This document shows, piece after piece, positions 1 to 7,107 of a stretch of 38,235 nucleotides of DNA. Location: contig QHSC01000094.1 in assembly GCA_003220345.1 (NCBI GenBank), positions 1-38,235 of the forward strand. Reading direction: 5' to 3'. Source of the DNA: Candidatus Rokuibacteriota bacterium (GTDB lineage Bacteria > Methylomirabilota > Methylomirabilia > Rokubacteriales > CSP1-6). The notes below the pieces were generated by a model, which did not search any database, had not been told where the DNA came from, and saw nothing but the letters and a program-made list of their open reading frames with translations. Each line of letters opens with the position of its first letter. Within the stretch, counting starts at the first letter, position 1. The position numbers and the translations under genes were made by a program.

Positions 1-903
1 CTCGTTGCGCTATGGCTCTTCACGCGCGCGCTGGGCCGGAAGGAGCTGACGTCGCTGGGCCAGAGCGGGAAGAGGTCTGGCGTCAGCCTGGGTGCCGGCG
101 GCACGGCGGGGGCGTGGGCTCTCGCCGCACTCCTCCTGGCTCCCGCGCTCCTTCCCCAGGTGGGCGTCCTCCTCCTCTCCGTCTCAAGGGAATGGGGCCC
201 GACGATATTCCCGAGCGCGTACACCGCGGACCACTACCGCGAGGTTCTCTGGCGAACCCCGCACTATCTCTGGAACACGCTCCGCTACGCCATCTTGGCG
301 GCTTGCGTCGACATGGTGCTGGGCACCGTGATCGCCTGGCTCTTACTGAGAGGCCGCACGCGGGGAGCCGGGTGGCTTCATGCTCTCGCCATCGTGCCGC
401 TCGCCGTGCCTGGCGTCGTCCTGGCTTTGGGATATCTGCGCATGTTCCACGGCTGGAGCCTGCCGGGTCTCGGCGCGCCCCTGACCTCGACCTGGCTCGT
501 ACTCGTGGTGGTCTACGCAGTGGGACGTCTGCCGTACACGGTGCGCGGCAGCTATGCGGCGCTCCAGGCGCTGCCGCCCGCGTTCGAAGAGGCGGCCCAG
601 GGTCTCGGGGCCAGCCGGGCGCGCGCGTTCGGCAGGGTGACCGTCCCGCTCGTGACGCGTGGTCTTCTCGTGGGCGGCCTCTTGGCCTTCGTGAGCGCCG
701 CCTCCGACCTCTCGTCCACCTTGCTCCTGGTGTCGCGCCCCGAGCTGGGGACGCTCTCCTACGGCGCCTTCGTCTCGATGAACGAAGCCGGTGGTCGTGG
801 CCCCGGCGCCGCTCTTGGCGTGCTGGTCATCGCGATCGTGGCCGCGGGCACCGGGGTCGCCGCGCGGCTCGCGCTTCGCGCCGCCGCCACGACGAGGAGC
901 TGA
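1..903 (+). CDS. ABC transporter permease, iron(III)/polyamine type (5' truncated)
   Basis: The frame is open from the first base, so the gene starts upstream of the window and 300 codons plus the stop are seen. It encodes the C-terminal membrane half of a binding-protein-dependent permease with about six hydrophobic segments. A clear EAA loop (FEEAAQGLGASRARAFGRV, around 585-645) is the contact site for the ATPase. The hydrophilic stretch at the start followed by a new hydrophobic block looks like the linker between the two halves of a fused FbpB/ThiP-type permease; this is inference because the first half is missing. An MFS gene and a damaged ATPase gene follow directly. The substrate (iron, thiamine, phosphonate or polyamine) cannot be told from this part. 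Confidence 0.8.
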   Translation, partial: LVALWLFTRALGRKELTSLGQSGKRSGVSLGAGGTAGAWALAALLLAPALLPQVGVLLLSVSREWGPTIFPSAYTADHYREVLWRTPHYLWNTLRYAILAACVDMVLGTVIAWLLLRGRTRGAGWLHALAIVPLAVPGVVLALGYLRMFHGWSLPGLGAPLTSTWLVLVVVYAVGRLPYTVRGSYAALQALPPAFEEAAQGLGASRARAFGRVTVPLVTRGLLVGGLLAFVSAASDLSSTLLLVSRPELGTLSYGAFVSMNEAGGRGPGAALGVLVIAIVAAGTGVAARLALRAAATTRS

Positions 904-907
904 GGCG

Positions 908-2074
908 ATGGCGTCCGCGCGGGGGCGGGGACTCTGGGCCCTGCCCCTGTCCATGTTCATCGGCACCTTCGCCTGGTCGTTCATCCAGGTCAGCCTGCCT
1001 TTCTATATCGGCAAGATCTCCACGCTGGACGCGACGGCGACCCTGCGGTGGACCGGATGGATCCTCGGCGTCAGCTCGCTCGTCACCATGGTCATGGCGC
1101 CGTTCTCCGCGCGCATCTTCGGAGAGAAGAATCCCAAGCGCTCGTACGTCGCCACCCAGATGCTCCAGGGCGGGGGCTTCTTTCTCATGGCCGTCTCCCG
1201 GACGCTTCTCCAGCTCTTCTTCTCGCGGATGCTCCTGGGCTTCATGGGTGCGGTCTCCACCTTCGCCTTCATCATGGTGGGACGGAGCGGCGGAGACATC
1301 CGGCGCGGTATCTCCGCCATCCAGTCGGGTATGACTCTGGGTCAGGTGCTGGGACCGGCCGTGGGCGCCCTCGTGGCGGCGCGCCTGGGCTTTCGGCTCT
1401 CCTTCGTGATCGCGGGCTTCATGCTCTGGGCATGCTCGGCTCTGGTGGGCTGGGGCGTCCCCACGCGGCAGCCGCAGGAGCACGCGCGCGACCGCGCCCA
1501 GACCACATCCGTCCGTGAGATCGCCACGGTATGTCTGCTCGTGCTGGCGGGCTCGACCCAGATATTTTTCCTCACCTCCATCTTGCCGACGATCCTTCCG
1601 CCCCTCGGCGTCCCAACCGCCATGACCCTCGAGGTGGGCGGGTTCCTGATCATGGCCACGGGTCTGGCCGCGGCCATCGGCGCCATGGCCGCGCCGCGCA
1701 TCGGCGAGATCGTGGGCGATCGGACCACCATCGTCTGGTTTCTCGCCGCCTCCTCGCTCTTGCTGGGGGCGCTCGCCCTGGCCCCGGGTGTGTGGAGCTT
1801 CGCCATCGTGCGGTTCTTTCAAGTGCTGTGCATCGCGCCGATCTTTCCCCTCTCGGTGGCCGGCATCGCGCAGCGGGCATCCGGAATGTCGATCGGCATC
1901 GTGAACTCGTCACGGATTGCGGGTGGGTTCATCGGGCCCGTGCTCGCCACCACGCTGCTCGCGTGGCTGTCGCCGGCCGCGGTCTATCTGACCGTGGCCG
2001 CGTTCGGGCTGCTGGTGGCGCCCCTCGTGGCCAGTCTCGGTCTTCGGGGCCGCGGCGGGAAGGAGGCGATGTGA
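908..2074 (+). CDS. MFS transporter
   Basis: A 388-residue, highly hydrophobic protein with about twelve predicted membrane helices, the usual size for a major facilitator efflux or uptake carrier. The loop after helix 2 (ARIFGEKNPKRS) corresponds to the basic MFS motif A region. The ATG at 908 lies 4 nt after the stop of the ABC permease gene, with a GAGG-like ribosome site just before it. The stop overlaps the next ATG by one base (TGATG). It sits between the permease and ATPase genes of an ABC transporter, an unusual place for a secondary carrier. The overall look is of the drug-efflux-like branch, but the substrate is unknown. Confidence 0.82.
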   Translation: MASARGRGLWALPLSMFIGTFAWSFIQVSLPFYIGKISTLDATATLRWTGWILGVSSLVTMVMAPFSARIFGEKNPKRSYVATQMLQGGGFFLMAVSRTLLQLFFSRMLLGFMGAVSTFAFIMVGRSGGDIRRGISAIQSGMTLGQVLGPAVGALVAARLGFRLSFVIAGFMLWACSALVGWGVPTRQPQEHARDRAQTTSVREIATVCLLVLAGSTQIFFLTSILPTILPPLGVPTAMTLEVGGFLIMATGLAAAIGAMAAPRIGEIVGDRTTIVWFLAASSLLLGALALAPGVWSFAIVRFFQVLCIAPIFPLSVAGIAQRASGMSIGIVNSSRIAGGFIGPVLATTLLAWLSPAAVYLTVAAFGLLVAPLVASLGLRGRGGKEAM

Positions 2075-3085
2075 TGACCAAGGACGGGACGGTGGTCCGG
2101 GTATCGGAAGCGCGCATGGAAGGCGTGGGCAAGCGCTACGGGGGCACGTGGGCCGTTCGCGACATCTCGCTCTCCATCCGTCCCGGCGAGTTCTACACGC
2201 TCCTGGGTCCCTCGGGCAGCGGCAAGACCACGCTGCTCCGGATGCTCGCGGGGTTCATCACGCCCGACGAGGGGCGCATCGTGGTGGACGACGAGCCCAT
2301 CGACGATGTGCCGCCCTGGAAGCGCAACCTGGGCATGGTCTTCCGCGACTACGCCCTCTGGCCCCACCTGAGCGTGTTCGAGAACGTGGCCTTCGGGCTC
2401 CGCGAGCGCGGCGCGCGGGGTGGCGATGGCGCGTACTCTCGTCGTCCAGCCCCGGCTCCTGCTTCTCGACGAGCCGCTCTCCGAGCTGGACGCGCAGCCC
2501 CGCGCCCGCATGCGCCTCGAGCTCGCGCGCCTGCATCGCGAGGTCGGCATCACCACGCTGTACGTCACCCATGACCAGGCCGAGGCGCTCTCGCTGTCCA
2601 CCCGCATCGGGGTGGTGTCGGGCGGCTCCCTCATCCAGGAGGGGAAGCCCGAGGAGATCTACTGGAAGCCGCGCAACGCGTTCGTCGCCGAGTTCGTGGG
2701 CGCGGCCAATCTCGTGCCCGTTCGCGTGACCGAGCTGCGTGAGATGGGCGTGGTGGTGGAGACGGCGGGCGGCGCGCGCCTGCCTGTCTCTTCGGGCGCG
2801 CACACGTGGACGGCGGGCGCGCGCGCCCTTCTCTGTCTCCGGCCCGAGGCGCTGCGGGTGGAGGAGGCGGCTCTCGCCCCCGGAGGCATTCCGGGCACGG
2901 TGGCCGGCCACGTGTTCGAAGGCTCGCGCCAGCTCTACGACGTCGACATTCCCGGGGCGACGGTCAGGGTCGAGATGATCACCTCCGCCCTCGTGGGCCG
3001 GAGCTTTCGCCTGGGCGATGAGGTCAAGATCGAGGTGTCCCCCGAGACTTCCGTCCTCCTCCCCGACGAGCGGCCCGCCCCGTGA
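2074..3085 (+). pseudogene. ABC transporter ATPase, FbpC/PotA type, with internal deletion and frameshift
   Basis: The first part (frame of 2074) has Walker A GPSGSGKT at residues 45-52 and a Q-loop region reading MVFRDYALWPH. The normally invariant Gln is Arg91. After about residue 115 (near 2420) the homology jumps frame and resumes as AMARTLVVQPRLLLLDEP (Walker B), then the THD H-loop and a C-terminal TOBE-like domain ending at 3085. About 40 residues expected between these parts are missing, including the LSGGQ signature. The loss is not a multiple of three. The encoded ATPase should be dead; a start inside the second part would give only a Walker B/TOBE fragment. It follows the MFS gene with a 1-nt overlap and would have powered the upstream permease. 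Real decay and an assembly collapse cannot be told apart here. Confidence 0.82.
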
Positions 3086-3112
3086 TATCTTCTGGGCCGG
3101 AGGATCTCTTTC

Positions 3113-3433
3113 ATGACCAACGAGCTGACGCCGGCCGAACTCAAGGCGCGCCTGGACGAGCGCGCCCCGGTCGTGCTCCTCGACGTGCGCCAGGACTGGG
3201 AGACCAAGCTCTGCCGGCTGGCGAACGCCGTCCACATCCCCATCGAGGAGATCGAGCACAGGACCGATGAGCTCAACTCCGCCGACGAGATCGTCGTGTA
3301 CTGCCATCAGGGAGTGCGCAGCGCCGCCGTGGCCGAGTATCTGCGGAGCCTGGGCTTCGGCAACGTGAAGAACCTGGCGGGCGGTCTCGACGCCTGGGCG
3401 CGAAGCATCGATCCCTCGATGCGCCGGTACTAA
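3113..3433 (+). CDS. rhodanese-like sulfurtransferase, single domain
   Basis: A 106-residue single rhodanese domain of the GlpE/PspE size class, without a signal peptide and so cytoplasmic. The active-site loop CHQGVRS is at residues 64-70 with Cys64 as the persulfide-forming residue. The N-terminal LLDVRQDWE motif and the ending LAGGLDAWA are typical of the fold. A GGAGG ribosome site lies about 8 nt before the ATG. The stop TAA is immediately followed by the ATG of the enoyl-CoA hydratase gene, so the two are probably co-transcribed. The physiological sulfur acceptor is unknown. Confidence 0.88.
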   Translation: MTNELTPAELKARLDERAPVVLLDVRQDWETKLCRLANAVHIPIEEIEHRTDELNSADEIVVYCHQGVRSAAVAEYLRSLGFGNVKNLAGGLDAWARSIDPSMRRY

Positions 3434-4195
3434 ATGCCTCTAGTTCGAGTGGAGCGCCGGGGTCGCTGCGCGTGGGTGACCCTCGACCGCCCCCCGCTCA
3501 ACCTCTTCACGCTCGAGCTCATCGCGGCCGTGCGTGAGACGTTCGACACCCTCGCGCGCGATGCCGGCGTGGGCGCGGCGGTGCTGACGGGAGCGGGCCG
3601 CGTCTTCACGGCGGGCATGCAGGTGCAGGTGCTGCATGACCTCACGCCCGCCTCCGCCAAGGCCCTCATTACCTCCCTGCACGAGGCCATCCACGCCGTC
3701 CACGAGGCGCCCTTTCCCACGATCGCCATGGTCAACGGCGCCTGTCTCGGCGCCGGCTTCGAGCTTGCCATGGCCTGCGACATCCGCACCGCCGCCGCCG
3801 GCGCGCGGCTGGGATTGCCGGAGGTCAAGGTGGGCGTGCCCTCGGTGATCGAAGCGGCCCTCCTGCCCGCCCTCGTCGGTCCCGGGCGCGCGGCGGAGAT
3901 CCTCCTGACGGGCGAGCCCGTGGACGCCGCCCAGGCGCTCGACTGGGGTCTCGTCAACCGTGTCGCCGCGCCGGACAAGCTCGAGGCCGTGACGGCGGAG
4001 ATGGCGCAGCTGATCCTCGCGTGCGCGCCGGGCGCCATCCGCCTCCAGAAGGAGCTGATCGTGCGGTGGCGAAACGCGGATCTCTCCTCGGCCATCCGCT
4101 TCGGCATCAACGCCTTCGCCCAGAGCTACGCCACGGGCGAGCCCCGCGAGGCGACCCTCGCCTTCCTCGAGAAGCGCCGGCCGAAGTTCGAGTAG
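3434..4195 (+). CDS. enoyl-CoA hydratase/isomerase (crotonase family), both catalytic Glu present
   Basis: A 253-residue crotonase-fold protein of usual length. Both residues that define hydratases are in place: Glu110 in GAGFE and Glu130 in LPE, 20 residues apart as in rat mitochondrial enoyl-CoA hydratase (Glu144/Glu164). The CoA and oxyanion-hole regions (GRVFTAGM and NGACLGAGFE) and the C-terminal FLEKRRPKFE are typical. It most likely hydrates 2-enoyl-CoA thioesters in fatty acid or amino acid breakdown. The ATG abuts the rhodanese stop, and the HAD hydrolase starts 4 nt after its stop. The acyl-chain preference cannot be predicted. Confidence 0.88.
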   Translation: MPLVRVERRGRCAWVTLDRPPLNLFTLELIAAVRETFDTLARDAGVGAAVLTGAGRVFTAGMQVQVLHDLTPASAKALITSLHEAIHAVHEAPFPTIAMVNGACLGAGFELAMACDIRTAAAGARLGLPEVKVGVPSVIEAALLPALVGPGRAAEILLTGEPVDAAQALDWGLVNRVAAPDKLEAVTAEMAQLILACAPGAIRLQKELIVRWRNADLSSAIRFGINAFAQSYATGEPREATLAFLEKRRPKFE

Positions 4196-4199
4196 GGCC

Positions 4200-4934
4200 A
4201 TGCTCAAGGCGGTGACCTTCGATTTCTGGGAAACGCTCGTGCAGGATTCGGCGGAGAACCTGCGCCGCCAGCGGAGGCTCCGCATCGAGGCCCTCCACCG
4301 GGCCGTCCGTCGAGCCGGCTGCGAGCTCGAGGAGTCGCTGGTCGTGGAGGCCTACGATCGCTCGGAGCGCGTGCTCACCGAGAGCTTCTGGAGCCAGGAT
4401 CGCGATCCGCGCATCGAGGAGCAGGTGCGGCTCGTGCTCGAGATCGTCTCCCCGAGCGTCTGCGAGACGATGCCCTCCGCGCACTTCGAGGAGGCGCTCG
4501 CCGGCTACATCGAGCCCGTGCTGCGTCTCCCGCCCGCCCTGTGCCCGGGGGCGGACGAAGCCGTGCGTGCGCTTGCCGCGCGCGGGATCGCCCTCGGGAT
4601 CGTGTCGAACACGGGCCGCACGCCCGGCATCATCCTGAGGAAGATCCTCGAACGCTACGACCTCCTGCGTCACTTCTCCGTCATCTCGTATTCCGACGAA
4701 GTCGGCTACCGCAAGCCCGACGCCGAGATATTCCGCCGCACCCTCGCCGGCCTCGCCACCGAGCCGCGCCACGCCGCGCATGTCGGCGACAACCCCATCG
4801 CCGATGTCCAGGGCGCCCAGGGCATCGGGATGCGTGGGATTCACTTCGCGGCCGCGGGCACATCCGGCGCCGCGCATGCCGATCTCGTGGTCACCGATCT
4901 TCGCCAGCTCGTCGATCGCCTCCTCGATACCTGA
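4200..4934 (+). CDS. HAD superfamily hydrolase
   Basis: A 244-residue haloacid-dehalogenase-fold hydrolase with a helical cap between motifs I and II (subclass I). Motif I is FDFWETL with nucleophile Asp8; the second Asp of the usual DxD is Trp10. Motif II is Ser136 in VSNTGR, motif III is Lys172 in YRKPD, and motif IV is GDNPIAD with Asp197 and Asp202. Replacement of the second Asp is seen in dehalogenase-like members and some others, so phosphatase activity is not assured. It is the last gene of the rhodanese-hydratase-HAD run; apt then has its own promoter. The substrate is unknown. Confidence 0.82.
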   Translation: MLKAVTFDFWETLVQDSAENLRRQRRLRIEALHRAVRRAGCELEESLVVEAYDRSERVLTESFWSQDRDPRIEEQVRLVLEIVSPSVCETMPSAHFEEALAGYIEPVLRLPPALCPGADEAVRALAARGIALGIVSNTGRTPGIILRKILERYDLLRHFSVISYSDEVGYRKPDAEIFRRTLAGLATEPRHAAHVGDNPIADVQGAQGIGMRGIHFAAAGTSGAAHADLVVTDLRQLVDRLLDT

Positions 4935-4988
4935 GCATCGCCGGCGACCGAGAACGTGGCCGTTCGACTCGAGCGTCCCCGTTTCGTG

Positions 4989-5017
4989 TTGCGTCACGGA
5001 AGTGTCACGCGTAAGAT
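4989..5017 (+). promoter_or_regulatory. predicted sigma70-type promoter of apt
   Basis: TTGCGT (4989-4994) and TAAGAT (5012-5017) are separated by exactly 17 bp. The apt ATG is at 5029, only 11 nt after the -10 box, so transcription would begin about 5 nt before the start codon. No Shine-Dalgarno sequence lies before this ATG, which fits a leaderless or nearly leaderless mRNA. Confidence 0.5.
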
Positions 5018-5028
5018 CGACGCCCGTC

Positions 5029-5553
5029 ATGGATGTGGCCGCCCTCAGGGCAAAAATTCGCGATATCAAGGATTTCCCCACCGAAGGCATTCTCTTCAAG
5101 GACATCACCACGCTGCTCAAGGATGGTCCGGCCTGGACGTCGGTGATCGAGCATCTGGCCGCCCGGCATGGCCGAGGCAGCGTGGACGTGGTGGTGGGTG
5201 TGGAGTCGCGAGGCTTCATCTTCGGCGGCGCGCTCGCGCAGCAGCTGGGGGCAGGGTTCGTCCCCGTGCGCAAGAGGGGCAAGCTGCCTTCGCGGGTGAT
5301 CGAGGAAGAGTACGAGCTCGAGTATGGCCGAGACGTCCTCGCCATTCACGAGGACGCCATCCGTCAGGGCCAGAAGGTCCTGGTCGTGGACGACCTGCTC
5401 GCCACGGGCGGCACCATGGCCGCCACGCTTCGCCTCATCGAGCGCCTGGGCGGCGTCGTGGTAGCCGCGGAGTTCCTCATCGAGCTCAGGTTCCTCAAGG
5501 GACGTGATCGGCTGAAAGGCTACCGCGTCGAGTCGCTCATCCAGTACGACTAA
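5029..5553 (+). CDS. apt: adenine phosphoribosyltransferase
   Basis: This enzyme makes AMP from adenine and PRPP in cytoplasmic purine salvage. The protein has 174 residues, close to typical bacterial Apt. Family marks are visible: the N-terminal IRDIKDFPTEGILFKDIT (residues 10-27), the ESRGF loop (59-63), the flexible loop RKRGKLP (81-87) and the PRPP-binding motif VLVVDDLLATGGT (117-129). The ATG at 5029 is chosen because the Apt N-terminal homology starts at once; longer upstream starts would add unrelated sequence. A promoter with 17-bp spacing ends 11 nt upstream and there is no ribosome site. A thiolase relic follows, so apt is probably transcribed alone. Confidence 0.93.
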   Translation: MDVAALRAKIRDIKDFPTEGILFKDITTLLKDGPAWTSVIEHLAARHGRGSVDVVVGVESRGFIFGGALAQQLGAGFVPVRKRGKLPSRVIEEEYELEYGRDVLAIHEDAIRQGQKVLVVDDLLATGGTMAATLRLIERLGGVVVAAEFLIELRFLKGRDRLKGYRVESLIQYD

Positions 5554-5578
5554 GGAATCCGCATGGATGGTCCGTTGA

Positions 5579-5821
5579 GCGAGAGCACCATGGCGCGCCC
5601 GGGCCTTTGGGGGGGCGACCCTGGGCCGCATCGTTTCGTGGGGCGTGGCGGGGGTCGATCCGGATATCATGGGCATAGGGTCGGCGCCGGCCTCGCGGCA
5701 GGCGCTGCATCGGGCCGGCCTCGGGGTGCAGGAGCTCGACCTCGTCGAGATCAATGAAGCCTTCGCCGCGCAATACCTCGCGGTGGAGCGGGAGCTGGGG
5801 GTGGAGGCACTCGATGACTAG
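5579..5821 (+). pseudogene. thiolase (acetyl-CoA acyltransferase) relic
   Basis: In the frame ending at the TAG of 5819 the translation reads from RARAFGGATLGRIVS through GVDPDIMGIG to LVEINEAFAAQYLAV. This is the conserved region of thiolases leading to the NEAFAAQ motif. It stops after RELGVEALDD, before the GGAIALGHP histidine and the final catalytic Cys regions. Upstream, a TGA at 5576 closes the frame and the whole N-terminal domain with the nucleophilic Cys is absent. So only about 80 codons of a gene of roughly 390 remain, with no catalytic residues. It sits just before a 3-hydroxyacyl-CoA dehydrogenase gene, a normal partner of thiolase. The small exported-protein gene starts inside its last codons. 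Confidence 0.8.
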
Positions 5822-6164
5822 ATCGATCCGGACGATCGCGTGGGCGCTCCCGTTCCTGCTGGTCGGCGCGGCCGCGCCGGCCGCCGCGGAAGAGCTTCGT
5901 CAGGGCCTCAACGCTCCGCTGATTCTCCAGATGCTGTCACGGCCCGCCGACAAGCCCGAGACGATCATGAAGGAGGGCCTCCGTCGCGACGCCGAGCTCT
6001 ACAAGGTGACGTGCCCCTCGGAGGGACAGGTGATGCCGGACGGCTCGGTCCGCTACGGCAGCATGGACGGGGCCTCCGTCACGGTGACGATCAAGAACCC
6101 GTGCCCGCCGGGCGATATCGCCCACGAGATGGCTGTCCCGCTGCCCGGCCGCGGCCGCAGGTAG
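5814..6164 (+). CDS. small exported protein of unknown function
   Basis: A 116-residue protein whose start at 5814 is supported by GGAGG at 5803-5807, 6 nt before the ATG. It begins with a basic end (MTRSIRT), a hydrophobic stretch and AAAPAAA before EE, a good Sec signal peptide with cleavage near residue 26. The mature part is about 90 residues, with two Cys (in VTCPSEG and NPCPPG) that could form a disulfide. I do not recognise the family. It overlaps the end of the thiolase relic and lies 53 nt before the 3-hydroxyacyl-CoA dehydrogenase gene. Confidence 0.65.
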   Translation: MTRSIRTIAWALPFLLVGAAAPAAAEELRQGLNAPLILQMLSRPADKPETIMKEGLRRDAELYKVTCPSEGQVMPDGSVRYGSMDGASVTVTIKNPCPPGDIAHEMAVPLPGRGRR

Positions 6165-6217
6165 CCGTACCGCCGCTCCGCGCTGTTCGCTCCGCGCACC
6201 AGGGAGGTCGTTCGAGC

Positions 6218-7075
6218 ATGGCCATCAAGCAGGTCGGCGTCATCGGCTGCGGGCTCATGGGCTCCGGCATCGCGCAGGTCTCGGCACAGGCGGGGTTCCC
6301 CACCATCGTGATCGAAGCCAATCAGGGTTTCCTCGACAAGGGTCTCGCGGGTATCCGCAAGAGCCTGGAGGCGCAGGTGGCCAAGGCGAAGATGGAGGCT
6401 CGCGCCAAGGACGAGACGCTCGGGCGGATCAAGGGCTCGATCCAGTTCGAGGACCTCAAGGACTGCGATCTCGTCATCGAGGCGATCACGGAGAACCAGA
6501 CCCTCAAGAACGAGACCTTCGCCAGGCTGGACACCATCTGCCGGCCGCACGCCCTGCTCGCCTCGAACACCTCGTCGTGCACGATCACGGCCATGGCCGC
6601 CGCGACGGGGCGGCCCGGGCAGGTGCTGGGGCTGCACTTCTTCAACCCGGTTCCCTTGATGAAGCTGGTGGAGGTCGTGCAGTCGATCCTGACCGACGAC
6701 ACCAGCGTGAGCACGGCCTACGAGTGGGTGCAGGCAGTGGGCAAGGTGCCCGTGAAGACCAAGGACTCCACGGCCTTTATCGTGAACCGCCTGCTCGTGC
6801 CGTATCTTCTCGACGCCATCCGCGTCTACGAGGGCGGGCTCGCCACCCTCGAGGACATCGACCAGGCCATGAAGCTGGGCTGCGGTTACCCCATGGGCCC
6901 CTTCACCCTGCTCGACCTCGTCGGACTCGACACGACCATGTTCGTGGCGGAAGTCATGTTCGAGGAGTTCCGCGAGGCCCGCTATGCCCCGCCCCCGCTC
7001 CTCAAGCGCATGGTCATGGCCGGGCGCCTGGGACGGAAGTCCGGCCGGGGCTTCTACGATTACACGCAGAGATAG
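6218..7075 (+). CDS. hbd: 3-hydroxyacyl-CoA (3-hydroxybutyryl-CoA) dehydrogenase
   Basis: A 285-residue stand-alone enzyme that oxidises 3-hydroxyacyl-CoA with NAD(P). The Rossmann motif GCGLMG is at residues 10-15, with a Glu (EAN) at the end of strand 2 as in NAD-dependent members. The catalytic pair is His140 in GLHFFNP and Glu152 in KLVEVV; SNTSS (116-120) belongs to the active site. The C-terminal dimer domain carries GCGYPMGPF and GRLGRKSGRGFYDY. The start at 6218 has GGGAGG at 6202-6207. Its length matches Hbd/PaaH/FadB2-type proteins rather than the large FadB. A damaged thiolase lies upstream and an acyl-CoA dehydrogenase downstream, a beta-oxidation context. Chain-length preference is not visible. 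Confidence 0.9.
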   Translation: MAIKQVGVIGCGLMGSGIAQVSAQAGFPTIVIEANQGFLDKGLAGIRKSLEAQVAKAKMEARAKDETLGRIKGSIQFEDLKDCDLVIEAITENQTLKNETFARLDTICRPHALLASNTSSCTITAMAAATGRPGQVLGLHFFNPVPLMKLVEVVQSILTDDTSVSTAYEWVQAVGKVPVKTKDSTAFIVNRLLVPYLLDAIRVYEGGLATLEDIDQAMKLGCGYPMGPFTLLDLVGLDTTMFVAEVMFEEFREARYAPPPLLKRMVMAGRLGRKSGRGFYDYTQR

Positions 7076-7107
7076 ATAGCCGACGCCTCGGGGCCAGGAC
7101 GCCCTCC

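Noticed and set aside
5563-5757. Short open frame after apt in another frame.
   Set aside because: Its product is Gly/Arg-rich without features, whereas the overlapping frame ending at 5821 is a recognisable thiolase remnant.
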